DNA of 6,908 nucleotides. Origin: JAHECQ01 sp047638695. GTDB lineage: Bacteria; Actinomycetota; Acidimicrobiia; Acidimicrobiales; SZUA-35. The notes below the pieces were generated by a model that saw only the letters and a program-made list of their open reading frames with translations, was not told the DNA's origin and ran no database searches. Location of the stretch: NCBI GenBank assembly GCA_047638695.1, contig JBLINY010000177.1, positions 1 through 6,908 of the forward strand. The letters are read 5' to 3'. Below, one piece after another: positions 1-6,424 of the stretch; within the stretch, counting starts at the first letter, position 1, and each line of letters starts with the position of its first letter. A program made the translations under genes and the position numbers.

Positions 1-848
1 ATCTTTCGTTTGGCTTCGTCGAGGTCCGTAATCAGGTCGGGCAGCATCAGCGCACACATCACCCGGTCAGCACCGATCTGTTCGAAGGCGCGGGCCGTGT
101 CGAGATCGAAGACGCTGCCGGCAGTGATCTCGATGTCATTCATCGAGCGGCTGTGTTCGGTCGCCGTCTTTTCGACTTCGCCGAGAAGACCGGGCAGATC
201 ATCCGGTGTGGCTCGAGCGGGGAAAAACCCGTCGCCGGTACGACCGGCGCGTCGGGCCGCAAGCTTGCTGTGGCCACCGATAATCAGTGGGACAGCAGCA
301 GAGCCGTGTGACTGCTGGAGAGGCTTGGGGAACATCAGCGCTCGCTCGAACGAGTGGAACTGGCCATCGAACGTGGCCTCGGCTTCTCGCCAGAGACAGC
401 GCATGGCATCGATCGATTCGTCGGTCCGGGGGCCCCGCTCATCGAAGGGGATGCCGATGGCGTTGAATTCTTCCTCCAACCAGCCGACGCCAACGCCGCA
501 CAGCACTCTTCCGCCGGACATGACGTCGAGGGTCGACAGTTCCTTGGCCAGAACAAGCGGGTTCCGTTGGGGAAGGATCATCACGGCCGTACCCAGGTTC
601 AGGGTGGTGGTGGCGCCGGCCAGGACCGCCAGCCACATAAGAGGGTCTGGGTAGTCGAGGTTCTCGGGCCACCCGAACTTGCCGTCCTCGGAATATGGGT
701 ACGCCGACTGGTAGCCGGCCGGAATCACCACATGCTCGATGGACCACAAGGATTCGAATCCAGCCTGCTCCGCGAACTGGGCGATCTCTATCGCCGGCTC
801 CCGCTGAGAAAGCGGGCCGATGTTGCAGTAACGAAGACCGAATTTCAT
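1..848 (-). CDS. Luciferase-like (LLM class) F420-dependent oxidoreductase, C-terminus cut by window edge
   Basis: This is a cytosolic TIM-barrel oxidoreductase that probably transfers hydride with coenzyme F420; the substrate is unknown. I read 282 residues from the ATG at 848 to the window edge with no stop. The protein starts MKFGLRYCNIGPL, with AEQAGFESLWSIEHVVIP around residues 27-44. A core block near residues 104-135 has ELSTLDVMSGGR, then GVGVGWLEEEF and a following IGIPFDERG. IIGGHS, then AARRAGRTGDGFFPA, follow at about residues 183-207. These are the conserved blocks of the Rv2161c-type F420 LLM subfamily. Members are usually about 280-300 residues, so only a short C-terminal tail should be missing. 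It lies 17 bp downstream of the P450 stop, so co-transcription is very likely; no strong Shine-Dalgarno is seen. FMN use is possible, because the fold alone does not separate F420 from FMN enzymes. Confidence 0.9.
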   Translation of the reverse strand, partial: MKFGLRYCNIGPLSQREPAIEIAQFAEQAGFESLWSIEHVVIPAGYQSAYPYSEDGKFGWPENLDYPDPLMWLAVLAGATTTLNLGTAVMILPQRNPLVLAKELSTLDVMSGGRVLCGVGVGWLEEEFNAIGIPFDERGPRTDESIDAMRCLWREAEATFDGQFHSFERALMFPKPLQQSHGSAAVPLIIGGHSKLAARRAGRTGDGFFPARATPDDLPGLLGEVEKTATEHSRSMNDIEITAGSVFDLDTARAFEQIGADRVMCALMLPDLITDLDEAKRK

Positions 849-865
849 GGCCGGAGACTAGGCCC

Positions 866-2113
866 CTAGACGCGAACGGTCATCTTTCCGAAGCCAAGAC
901 CCAGTTCGTTACCTGACCACAGGCGCTCCGGGTCGCTCGGTGCCAGGTTGGGGTGCTCCTGGTACAGCCGTCGAAGGGCAACGGTTAGTTCCATCCGAGC
1001 CAGGGGTGCTCCGAGACAATGGTGGAGACCCCACCCAAACCCGAGGTGGGTGTTCGGTTCGCGGCCCAGATCGACGAGATCCGGTTGGTCGAAGACCAGC
1101 GGATCTCGATTGGCGGTCAGAATCACCAGGAAGACCTTCTGACGCTCTTCCAGCTGCTGGCCATGGAATTCGAACGGCTCGCCAACTCGACGCACCATTG
1201 TCTTGGCCGGTCCGGCCACTCGAAGCAGTTCGTCCGCTGCGGTCAAGGCAACCGCATCGTCGTCGATGAGTCGCTGACGCTGGTCTGGATTCTCGTGCAA
1301 CACCCGAATCGAGCTGACCAGCATGTTGGTGGTCGTCTCGTGACCGGCGAACAGCAGAAGCGTGCAGGCCCCAACCAGCTCCATGGCCGTCAGCTCGTCG
1401 GCACCGCCCTGCACCATCAAGCTGATTAGATCGTCGCCTGGGTTGCGCCGGCGATGCTGGATCAGGTCGTCGAAGAAGGTGGTGAACTCATCGGCCGCTT
1501 CTCGAACGGTGTCGGTGGGAATGGCACCCGGGCGCACCGAGAAGATGATCTCGCCCAAGCCGTCGGACCAGCCTTTGAACCGGTGTCGCTCACTGGCAGG
1601 TACGCCGAGCAGATCGGCGATCACCAGAGCCGGCAGCGTTTCGGCGAATTCGGTCTTGAAGTCATACTCGCCGGTGGAGGGCATGGCCTCCAGCAAATCT
1701 TCGACCGTCTGCTCGATGGCGGGGCGAACGCCATCAACAACCCGCGGAGTTACCGCCCGTCGCACCGGGTCACGCAGGCGAGTGTGAGCTGGCGGATCGC
1801 GAAAGATCATCCACCCCGACAGCAGCTCGACGATCTTGCCGAACTCGTCTGGCCGTTCGGCCGCGACTCGTTCAAAGGGGCCAATCCGATCGGCCGACAG
1901 ACGAGTGTCGCGAAAGCCAGCCGACACCGCGTCGTGAGTGAAGTAAAGCCACGCTCGATGGGCGTCGCTCCACTGGACGGGGCCATCAGCCAAGACCCTG
2001 CGGGCAAAACCGCCAGGGTCTTGATTCACCTCGGAAGCGGCTAAGTCGAGAACGGTCACCTCACCAGCACAACCGGACCCGCGGCCGAACGCAAACTGAA
2101 GACATGAATCCAT
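866..2113 (-). CDS. Cytochrome P450 (bacterial class I type)
   Basis: This is a soluble haem-thiolate monooxygenase of 415 residues, the usual bacterial length. Visible landmarks are RDPPAHTRLR (105-114, C-helix), the I-helix oxygen-activation motif LLFAGHETTTN (253-263), the K-helix ExxR as E295-L-L-R298, ANRDP (334-338), and the haem loop FGWGLHHCLG (359-368) with proximal Cys366 followed by APLARMEL. All core residues are intact, so an active enzyme is expected. It needs a ferredoxin and reductase, and neither is encoded nearby. The substrate cannot be inferred. The ATG at 2113 opens the frame, but the first 18 residues are not P450-like; a GTG at 2059 (giving VTVLDLAASEV) is a credible alternative start. 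It is the first gene of the pair with the LLM oxidoreductase and is divergent from the HNH gene across an 89-bp AT-rich gap. Confidence 0.95.
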   Translation of the reverse strand: MDSCLQFAFGRGSGCAGEVTVLDLAASEVNQDPGGFARRVLADGPVQWSDAHRAWLYFTHDAVSAGFRDTRLSADRIGPFERVAAERPDEFGKIVELLSGWMIFRDPPAHTRLRDPVRRAVTPRVVDGVRPAIEQTVEDLLEAMPSTGEYDFKTEFAETLPALVIADLLGVPASERHRFKGWSDGLGEIIFSVRPGAIPTDTVREAADEFTTFFDDLIQHRRRNPGDDLISLMVQGGADELTAMELVGACTLLLFAGHETTTNMLVSSIRVLHENPDQRQRLIDDDAVALTAADELLRVAGPAKTMVRRVGEPFEFHGQQLEERQKVFLVILTANRDPLVFDQPDLVDLGREPNTHLGFGWGLHHCLGAPLARMELTVALRRLYQEHPNLAPSDPERLWSGNELGLGFGKMTVRV

Positions 2114-2150
2114 AGAATGAGCAGTTCTTATATCTTGCCTTATTCGAAAC

Positions 2151-2164
2151 TATTTGACTAAATA
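2151..2164. promoter_or_regulatory. Inverted repeat TATTT-N4-AAATA in the divergent intergenic region
   Basis: A perfect 5-bp inverted repeat with a 4-bp spacer (TATTTGACTAAATA) lies 38 bp upstream of the P450 ATG and 39 bp upstream of the HNH gene. It could be an operator for the P450 promoter, whose AT-rich candidate elements fall at about 2127-2161 on the minus strand. Short AT-rich palindromes also occur by chance in AT-rich promoter DNA, so this is only a candidate. Confidence 0.25.
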
Positions 2165-2173
2165 TTCGACACG

Positions 2174-2191
2174 AACGAACATTTGTTCGTT
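2174..2191. promoter_or_regulatory. LexA/SOS box upstream of the HNH gene
   Basis: AACGAACATTTGTTCGTT is a perfect 8-bp inverted repeat around a 2-bp centre. Its core CGAAC-N4-GTTCG (2176-2189) is the Bacillus/mycobacterial-type LexA recognition sequence. Its last base is the first base of the TATACT -10 element for the downstream gene, so bound LexA would block RNA polymerase. In Mycobacterium tuberculosis several 13E12-family genes are known LexA targets, which fits the neighbour here. That LexA binds this site is inference from sequence. Confidence 0.85.
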
Positions 2192-2196
2192 ATACT
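2191..2196 (+). promoter_or_regulatory. -10 element (TATACT) for a leaderless HNH transcript
   Basis: TATACT matches the TANNNT actinobacterial -10 pattern. It ends 6 bp before the A of the ATG at 2203, so initiation at the normal distance would make that A the first transcribed base. No Shine-Dalgarno precedes the ATG, which agrees with a leaderless mRNA. No good -35 hexamer is visible at 16-18 bp; the nearest candidate, TTCGAC at 2165-2170, has a 20-bp spacer. Confidence 0.6.
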
Positions 2197-2202
2197 TCTT
2201 CT

Positions 2203-3432
2203 ATGGCAGCGGGGTTGGTGGCGGATCATCCAGGGGGTGGAGTTTCCCTCGTCGACTTGGCCATCGACCCCGATCGGCTCTCAGGAATCGACCTGGCCCA
2301 GCATGAGCTTGCTCTCCAGCGACTCGAAGCTCGTGTGCTGGCCGCCAAGTACCGGGCAGCAGCTTCGGTCTCCCGCCGACCTATGACCACCACGACGTTC
2401 CGGCGTCCCCAGCAGTGGGTGGTGTTCGAGACTCGACAGTCACAGCGACCCATCAACCGCGAGTTTCGCGTTGGGTCCGTGTTGGTGAAGCGCCTGCCCG
2501 CCGTGCTCGATGCTCTCGAACGAGCCGAGATTCACCGATGCCACGTCGACGTGTTCATGCGACTCGCCGACCAAAAATCGTTGGCCGAGCCTCTTGCTCG
2601 CGACATCGGCGAGCTGCTGACTTTTGCCCGCACCCGCCAGTTCGTAGAGTTCGAGGCGTTGGCCGAAGCGTGGGCCGTGATGATGGACCCCACCGATCCT
2701 CAAGACCTTGACGAAACTGCCAGCCACAACCGGGCGATGGCGTGGACCGATCCAGTAGCAGGCGAAGTGCACGTTGCGTTGCGCATGCCAACGCTGAACT
2801 GGGAGCAAATCCACAACGGCCTCGAAGGCATTCTCGACGAAATGTTCCATGCCGACTGGGAACATGCCCAAGCCGCTCATGGCGACGAGACCACGGTCGA
2901 CGATCTGCCTCGGACCGGCCCGCAACGCAACCTCGACGCACTGCTGCAACTCATCCGTCGAGGCATCACTGCCGGCAGCGGCGACCCTGGAGCGACAGCG
3001 ATCGTCAACGTCGTCGTCGACGAGCAAACGCTCGAGGACGAGGCCAACCGTCAAGCAGGCCGGACGGTACCGGTGCGCCCCCTGAGCGATCTCGAGGAGT
3101 TCCGATGCGAAACCAGCCATGGCAAGCAGATCACACCCTCGTTGGCACTTCTCCTTGCCGTGTCCGGCCAGATTCGTCGAGTTGTTCTGAACGCTCCGAG
3201 TCTTGAGATGTCGTCGAAGCAACGATTGTTCACCGGGAACCTCCGTGAGGGCATCCTGATGAAACACCGATGGTGCGAGCAGGCCGGATGCGAGGCACTC
3301 TCGCACCGTTGCGAGGTCGACCACGTTGTTCCGGCCTCTCGGGGCGGCGCGACCAGCGATCAAAACGGCAGACCAAGATGCAGCCCCTGCCACCGCCACA
3401 AAACCCAGCTCGAAAACCTCGGCATCCAATAA
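2203..3432 (+). CDS. DUF222/13E12-type HNH endonuclease, SOS-controlled
   Basis: This 409-residue protein has the two-part layout of actinobacterial 13E12/DUF222 proteins. A long helical, charged N-terminal region includes FRVGSVLVKRLPAVLDALE (88-106) and a middle segment RNLDALLQLIRRG (242-254). A C-terminal HNH nuclease module follows. The nuclease has Cys358 and Cys363, EVDHVVPASRGG (371-382, with D373-H374), Asn388, and C393-x2-C396 followed by His397. These form the usual beta-beta-alpha-metal site, so a metal-dependent nuclease is expected. The cellular job of this large family is not established. The start at 2203 is supported by the -10 placement. The gene stands alone, divergent from the P450 and convergent with the dehydrogenase. 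The overlapping LexA box predicts induction by DNA damage. The gene appears intact. Confidence 0.88.
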   Translation: MAAGLVADHPGGGVSLVDLAIDPDRLSGIDLAQHELALQRLEARVLAAKYRAAASVSRRPMTTTTFRRPQQWVVFETRQSQRPINREFRVGSVLVKRLPAVLDALERAEIHRCHVDVFMRLADQKSLAEPLARDIGELLTFARTRQFVEFEALAEAWAVMMDPTDPQDLDETASHNRAMAWTDPVAGEVHVALRMPTLNWEQIHNGLEGILDEMFHADWEHAQAAHGDETTVDDLPRTGPQRNLDALLQLIRRGITAGSGDPGATAIVNVVVDEQTLEDEANRQAGRTVPVRPLSDLEEFRCETSHGKQITPSLALLLAVSGQIRRVVLNAPSLEMSSKQRLFTGNLREGILMKHRWCEQAGCEALSHRCEVDHVVPASRGGATSDQNGRPRCSPCHRHKTQLENLGIQ

Positions 3433-3569
3433 TCGAAGCCAGCGAGCGGCTCGTCACGATGCTCGACCGCATTGGAGATGACGACTGGGATATCTCCGGC
3501 CGCCCCGATTCCTAACGACACCGCGGCGTGGGGTCTTGGTCAAATGGGCCAAACCGGCACCGCCGACGA
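3433..3569. other. Convergent intergenic stretch, no convincing gene or terminator
   Basis: This 137-bp stretch separates two convergent genes. GGAGAT (3474-3479) and ATCTCC (3492-3497) could form a 6-bp stem with a 12-base loop, but no T-run follows on either strand, so I do not call a terminator. A frame at 3459-3515 (MLDRIGDDDWDISGRPDS, 18 residues) has acceptable codon use but no recognisable relative. Confidence 0.4.
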
Positions 3570-4733
3570 CTACCTGAGGAGCTTCGACCCGGCCCGCTGC
3601 GTCTCCGACCAGGTCATGCCCTTTTGAAGATTCGGCTCGCGAGGTAATCCAAGGACCTGCTCCGCAACAATGTTGCGTTGCACGGCGAATGTGCCGCCGC
3701 CGATGGTGAGAGCAGGGGCGAAGAGCTGGCCGTAATACCAGACCGGCTCTACCTCGGGGAATTGGTCTTTGCCGACCTTGATCTCTGTCGCCCCGGAGCC
3801 GGAAGCGGCGTCGAGGGCGCCGGCTGGGCCAGAGCCGCTGAGCATCGCGTCAGAGCCAACCAGGTCGGCTGCCAGCCCCATCACTCGCTGACCGTGCTCG
3901 TCGGCCATGAGCTTCTGGATCGAAGCCTCAGGCCCCGGCGTCGCCCCCTTAAGCCGTGCACTCAGCGTCCGCATACGGTTGAGTTCGAGCACCTTGGCCT
4001 CACATTGCACGGCAGCGATCTTCTGACGAAGCAACGGATCACTGACACCACCGTGCTCGATCACGAGACGGAGCAGATCATCGAACGTCGGGCCCGCACC
4101 CCAGAGAACACCGCCCGACGACAACGAAACGCGCTCGTTGCTCAGGGTCACTTTGGCCAGGCGCCATCCGTCCCCCTCTTCACCGATCCGGGCGCTCACT
4201 GGTAAGCGCACATCGTCGTAGAAGGTCTGGCTGAAGGAGTGGGCCGCCGTCATATCAATGACCGGAGACATGCTGAGTCCGTCGATCTTTGTGGGGCATA
4301 CGAAGTATGAGATGCCCTTGTGCTTCGGCGCATCGGGGTTGGTGCGGGCAATCAAGATGCCGAAGTCTGAGTGGTGGCCGCCGCTGGTCCAGATCTTGGA
4401 GCCATTGGTCACGTACTCGTCGCCGTCGCGCTCGGCCCTGGTCGCCAGATTGGCGAGATCCGAGCCAGCGTCGGGCTCGGAGAACATCTGACACCAGATC
4501 TCCTCACCCGAGAAGATCTTGGCCAGGTACCGCTCCTTCTGTTCGTCGCTGCCCGCCATGAAGATGGTGGGAGCCGGCCAGTGGGAAAATCGAAGTCCAC
4601 GGCCGAAACCTACTTCTGCCTGCAACCTGGTTACTGACGAACCTTCGACTTCTTCCCTGGTTGGGCCGCGGCTCCGGGGCGACGGAAGCCCGACGGAGAG
4701 GGGGACTGCCCTCCCCTGTCTCGTCCTCGGCAT
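3570..4733 (-). CDS. Acyl-CoA dehydrogenase, N-terminally truncated
   Basis: This is an FAD flavoprotein of the acyl-CoA dehydrogenase superfamily, which oxidises acyl-CoA thioesters to enoyl-CoA. Homology is visible from about residue 47 of the open frame: WPAPTIFMAGSDEQKERYL, the flavin-contact block CQMFSEPDAGSDL (81-93), KIWTSGGHHSDFG (113-125), and the C-terminal IGGGTFAVQRNIVAEQVLGLPR (344-365). The N-terminal helical domain, roughly 90-100 residues, is absent. In its place the frame reads out-of-frame through the glycosyltransferase tail (residues 1 to about 35), so the ATG at 4733 is probably not a native start; a TTG at 4624 is another option. The MCAD-type catalytic Glu position is Gly346. 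Glu200 in LSNERVSLS may be the base, as in isovaleryl-CoA dehydrogenase. Residues 298-325 hold a Gly/Ala/Ser-rich insertion. It is probably a non-functional remnant. Confidence 0.8.
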   Translation of the reverse strand: MPRTRQGRAVPLSVGLPSPRSRGPTREEVEGSSVTRLQAEVGFGRGLRFSHWPAPTIFMAGSDEQKERYLAKIFSGEEIWCQMFSEPDAGSDLANLATRAERDGDEYVTNGSKIWTSGGHHSDFGILIARTNPDAPKHKGISYFVCPTKIDGLSMSPVIDMTAAHSFSQTFYDDVRLPVSARIGEEGDGWRLAKVTLSNERVSLSSGGVLWGAGPTFDDLLRLVIEHGGVSDPLLRQKIAAVQCEAKVLELNRMRTLSARLKGATPGPEASIQKLMADEHGQRVMGLAADLVGSDAMLSGSGPAGALDAASGSGATEIKVGKDQFPEVEPVWYYGQLFAPALTIGGGTFAVQRNIVAEQVLGLPREPNLQKGMTWSETQRAGSKLLR

Positions 4734-5874
4734 CAGCGGCGGCAGCGGTACGCGTTACCCGATCGACCGCGTTGGCTTCGGAGGCGCCGCTCACCTCGAC
4801 CTCTGCTCGAGTTCCCCAGGCCGTGTCGTTCAACGTCACCATGGCCCACGCCCGCAACGGAAGCAGAACGAGCAAGTGAAGAAAGCCGTACAGCGGGGCA
4901 ATCACAAAGGAGTATCCACGATCGAAGCGGCTGGCCTCCGGACGGCTGTCGAAGAACCGCACCGAGCGGGCCCATGACATCACCGACACCCACAGAACGA
5001 TCTGCACCAAGAAGACGTCCCTGGTCAGCAACGGACGGATGACCAAGGAATACAGCAGCACCATCGAGAAGATGGCCCACGTCGAAATCTCGAGCATGGT
5101 GAGCGTCTTGGCCCAGCCGTTTGGGAGGTTCTTGAGGGCCCATAGAGACTCTCGGAAAAACGACTTCGACCACCGCACCTGCTGGCGGCGGAAGTGGTCG
5201 ACGTTCCCAGGGACCAGCGTGTCAGCGACCGCTGTCTCACAGAGCGTCACCCGCCAGCCGTCGCTTAGGGCCAGGTTGGTCAGGTGACGGTCATCGCCAT
5301 AGGTGCACTCCCGACCGAGAAACCGTTGGTCAGTCAGCCGTTGCACCGAGTTGGCCAGCACTTCCGAACGCCACAGAGTGAACGATCCGCAAACGCACAG
5401 CACCGAACCGACTTGGGAGTAGGCCGCTCGTTCCCACAAGAAGGCGTTGGCGTACCGCAGATCCTGAAGCCGGGTGAGCAGATTTGTCTTCCAGTTGCGG
5501 GCCCGCACCAACGCCGTCGTGCCACCCACATCGGGATTTGATTCGAGCTCGTGAACCGCAGCCGCCACCGCACCGGGGTGGGCAATGGTGTCGGAGTCAA
5601 CGGTGACCATATACGTCGGGTTGAGGGTGGCAAGAAGGTGCTCGACTCCCACTCGAAGTCCCACCCGTTTGCCCCGGTTGTTGTGGAAAATGAAGACGTC
5701 GACGTTGGGCAGCGACCCCATATCGAGAATGAGTTGACGGCTTGACGGATCGCGCGACCCGTCGTCAACGACGACGATTCGATCGACCTGGGGTGCCAAG
5801 ACCTCAACGCAGCGGCGCAGGACGACCGCATCTTCGTTGCGTAGTGTGACAGTGAGCCGGAACAACGGCGCCAA
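4504..5874 (-). CDS. Hyaluronan-synthase-like family 2 glycosyltransferase, catalytic body (frameshifted from its N-terminus)
   Basis: This is a membrane-embedded processive beta-glycosyltransferase of the HasA/NodC type, which would polymerise and export a polysaccharide. Motifs in order are IVVVDDGS (33-40), the DxD VDSDT (92-96), YGDDRHLTN (192-200) and QQVRWSKSFFRE (231-242), which is the QxxRW signature. Predicted membrane segments lie at about 262-282, 285-303 and 322-347. GDDR followed by QxxRWSKSFFRE is closest to class I hyaluronan synthases. That is family similarity; the actual polymer is unknown. The frame opens with a TTG at 5874, which is not a credible start: the N-terminal membrane part lies upstream in another frame. 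From about residue 405 the frame runs into rare Arg codons and then, out of frame, through the dehydrogenase. A native stop at 4631-4633 in the third frame is plausible. Confidence 0.82.
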   Translation of the reverse strand: MAPLFRLTVTLRNEDAVVLRRCVEVLAPQVDRIVVVDDGSRDPSSRQLILDMGSLPNVDVFIFHNNRGKRVGLRVGVEHLLATLNPTYMVTVDSDTIAHPGAVAAAVHELESNPDVGGTTALVRARNWKTNLLTRLQDLRYANAFLWERAAYSQVGSVLCVCGSFTLWRSEVLANSVQRLTDQRFLGRECTYGDDRHLTNLALSDGWRVTLCETAVADTLVPGNVDHFRRQQVRWSKSFFRESLWALKNLPNGWAKTLTMLEISTWAIFSMVLLYSLVIRPLLTRDVFLVQIVLWVSVMSWARSVRFFDSRPEASRFDRGYSFVIAPLYGFLHLLVLLPLRAWAMVTLNDTAWGTRAEVEVSGASEANAVDRVTRTAAAADAEDETGEGSPPLRRASVAPEPRPNQGRSRRFVSNQVAGRSRFRPWTSIFPLAGSHHLHGGQRRTEGAVPGQDLLG

Positions 5875-6094
5875 CAGTGACCGATAGTGGTCGAACTCCG
5901 GATCCGACTTCGGTGTAGTGAGAGAACGAGGCCAGCAACTTCACCGTGAGATAGGCGAAGGACACAAGGCCATAGAGAGCCCAGCGACCAAGCTCTTCAG
6001 GCCGAAATTGCCAGGCCACCAGGAGCAAGAGAGCGAAAGCCACCGCCGAAAGCCACGGGAACTGACGTTCTTGTTTCGTCGTCGTCACGGTCAT
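5804..6094 (-). pseudogene. N-terminal membrane part of the glycosyltransferase, upstream of a frameshift
   Basis: The ATG at 6094 begins a frame with two predicted membrane helices, about residues 12-30 (WLSAVAFALLLLVAWQF) and 37-57. These are followed by RPLSVTVGAVVPA (68-80), which reads as the first beta strand of a family 2 glycosyltransferase (typically V-x-V-x-V-P-A-x-N-E). After Ala80 (5855-5857) the similarity leaves this frame and resumes in the next one as RNEDAVVLRRC at 5841. The remaining 16 codons are out of frame. The start lies 6 bp after the stop of the HicB-like gene, so the two were presumably one transcript. If the shift is real the enzyme is broken; a base error in the assembly would also explain it. 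Confidence 0.75.
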
Positions 6095-6100
6095 CTCGCG

Positions 6101-6403
6101 TCAGACCAGTGCGGTCGCAGCTCGCATCGCAGCGAGAGCGGCCGCAGCCGGGGTCGCCCCAGTAGCTGCGACGCCGACCTCTGGGATAGCCGCCCAATAC
6201 GCCCGACCATCAGGATCGACCAGAAGTTCGACTTCGACCCGTCGAAAACCGTCTGCACAAACCAAGTTCGTGTAGTAGTGACTCATCAGCACAAACCGTT
6301 CGAGCAGCACATCGAGCATCACATCGAGCTCGGACGGCTCGTCGACATCGGACCGGACCGGCAAAACAGGCAACACGGCGGGTGTCGAAACGGAGAAGTG
6401 CAT
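6101..6403 (-). CDS. Small HicB-like protein, no HicA partner
   Basis: The protein is 100 residues from the ATG at 6403. TTG at 6424 or GTG at 6415 would add 7 or 4 residues, and a G-rich stretch 12-25 bases before the ATG favours the shorter form. The C-terminal half has VEVELLVDPDGRAYWAAIPE followed by VGVAATGATPAAAALAAMRAATAL (about residues 56-99). This resembles the HicB fold pattern: a strand ending in D-x-D-G, A-x-x-P-x-x-G, then G-x-T and an Ala-rich helix. The N-terminal half is acidic and unassigned. No helix-turn-helix or ribbon-helix-helix domain is visible, and no HicA-sized toxin gene lies next to it, so a toxin-antitoxin role is not supported. It sits 6 bp upstream of the glycosyltransferase and may be co-translated. 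The fold assignment is an inference from pattern. Confidence 0.6.
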   Translation of the reverse strand: MHFSVSTPAVLPVLPVRSDVDEPSELDVMLDVLLERFVLMSHYYTNLVCADGFRRVEVELLVDPDGRAYWAAIPEVGVAATGATPAAAALAAMRAATALV

Positions 6404-6424
6404 GACGGTTGCCACCCACCCCAA

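Noticed and set aside
10..869. Plus-strand frames over the LLM oxidoreductase (10-654 and 354-869)
   Set aside because: They are antisense shadows of a clear minus-strand enzyme that lacks a stop only because it leaves the window.
1454..2044. 196-codon plus-strand frame inside the P450 gene
   Set aside because: It is antisense to a complete P450 with all motifs intact and shows no family features of its own.
2440..3429. 329-codon open frame antisense to the HNH gene
   Set aside because: It mirrors the HNH reading frame almost exactly, has no recognisable domain and no start signal. Long antisense frames are common opposite GC-rich genes.
3474..3497. GGAGAT/ATCTCC hairpin as a terminator
   Set aside because: The stem is only 6 bp with a 12-base loop and has no T-run on either side.
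3459..3515. 18-codon frame after the HNH gene, as a possible frameshifted HNH tail
   Set aside because: The HNH protein already ends normally just after its last zinc and His ligands, and no known tail matches this sequence.
6101..6424. HicBA toxin-antitoxin module
   Set aside because: No HicA-like frame exists on either side, and the HicB-like protein lacks a DNA-binding domain.
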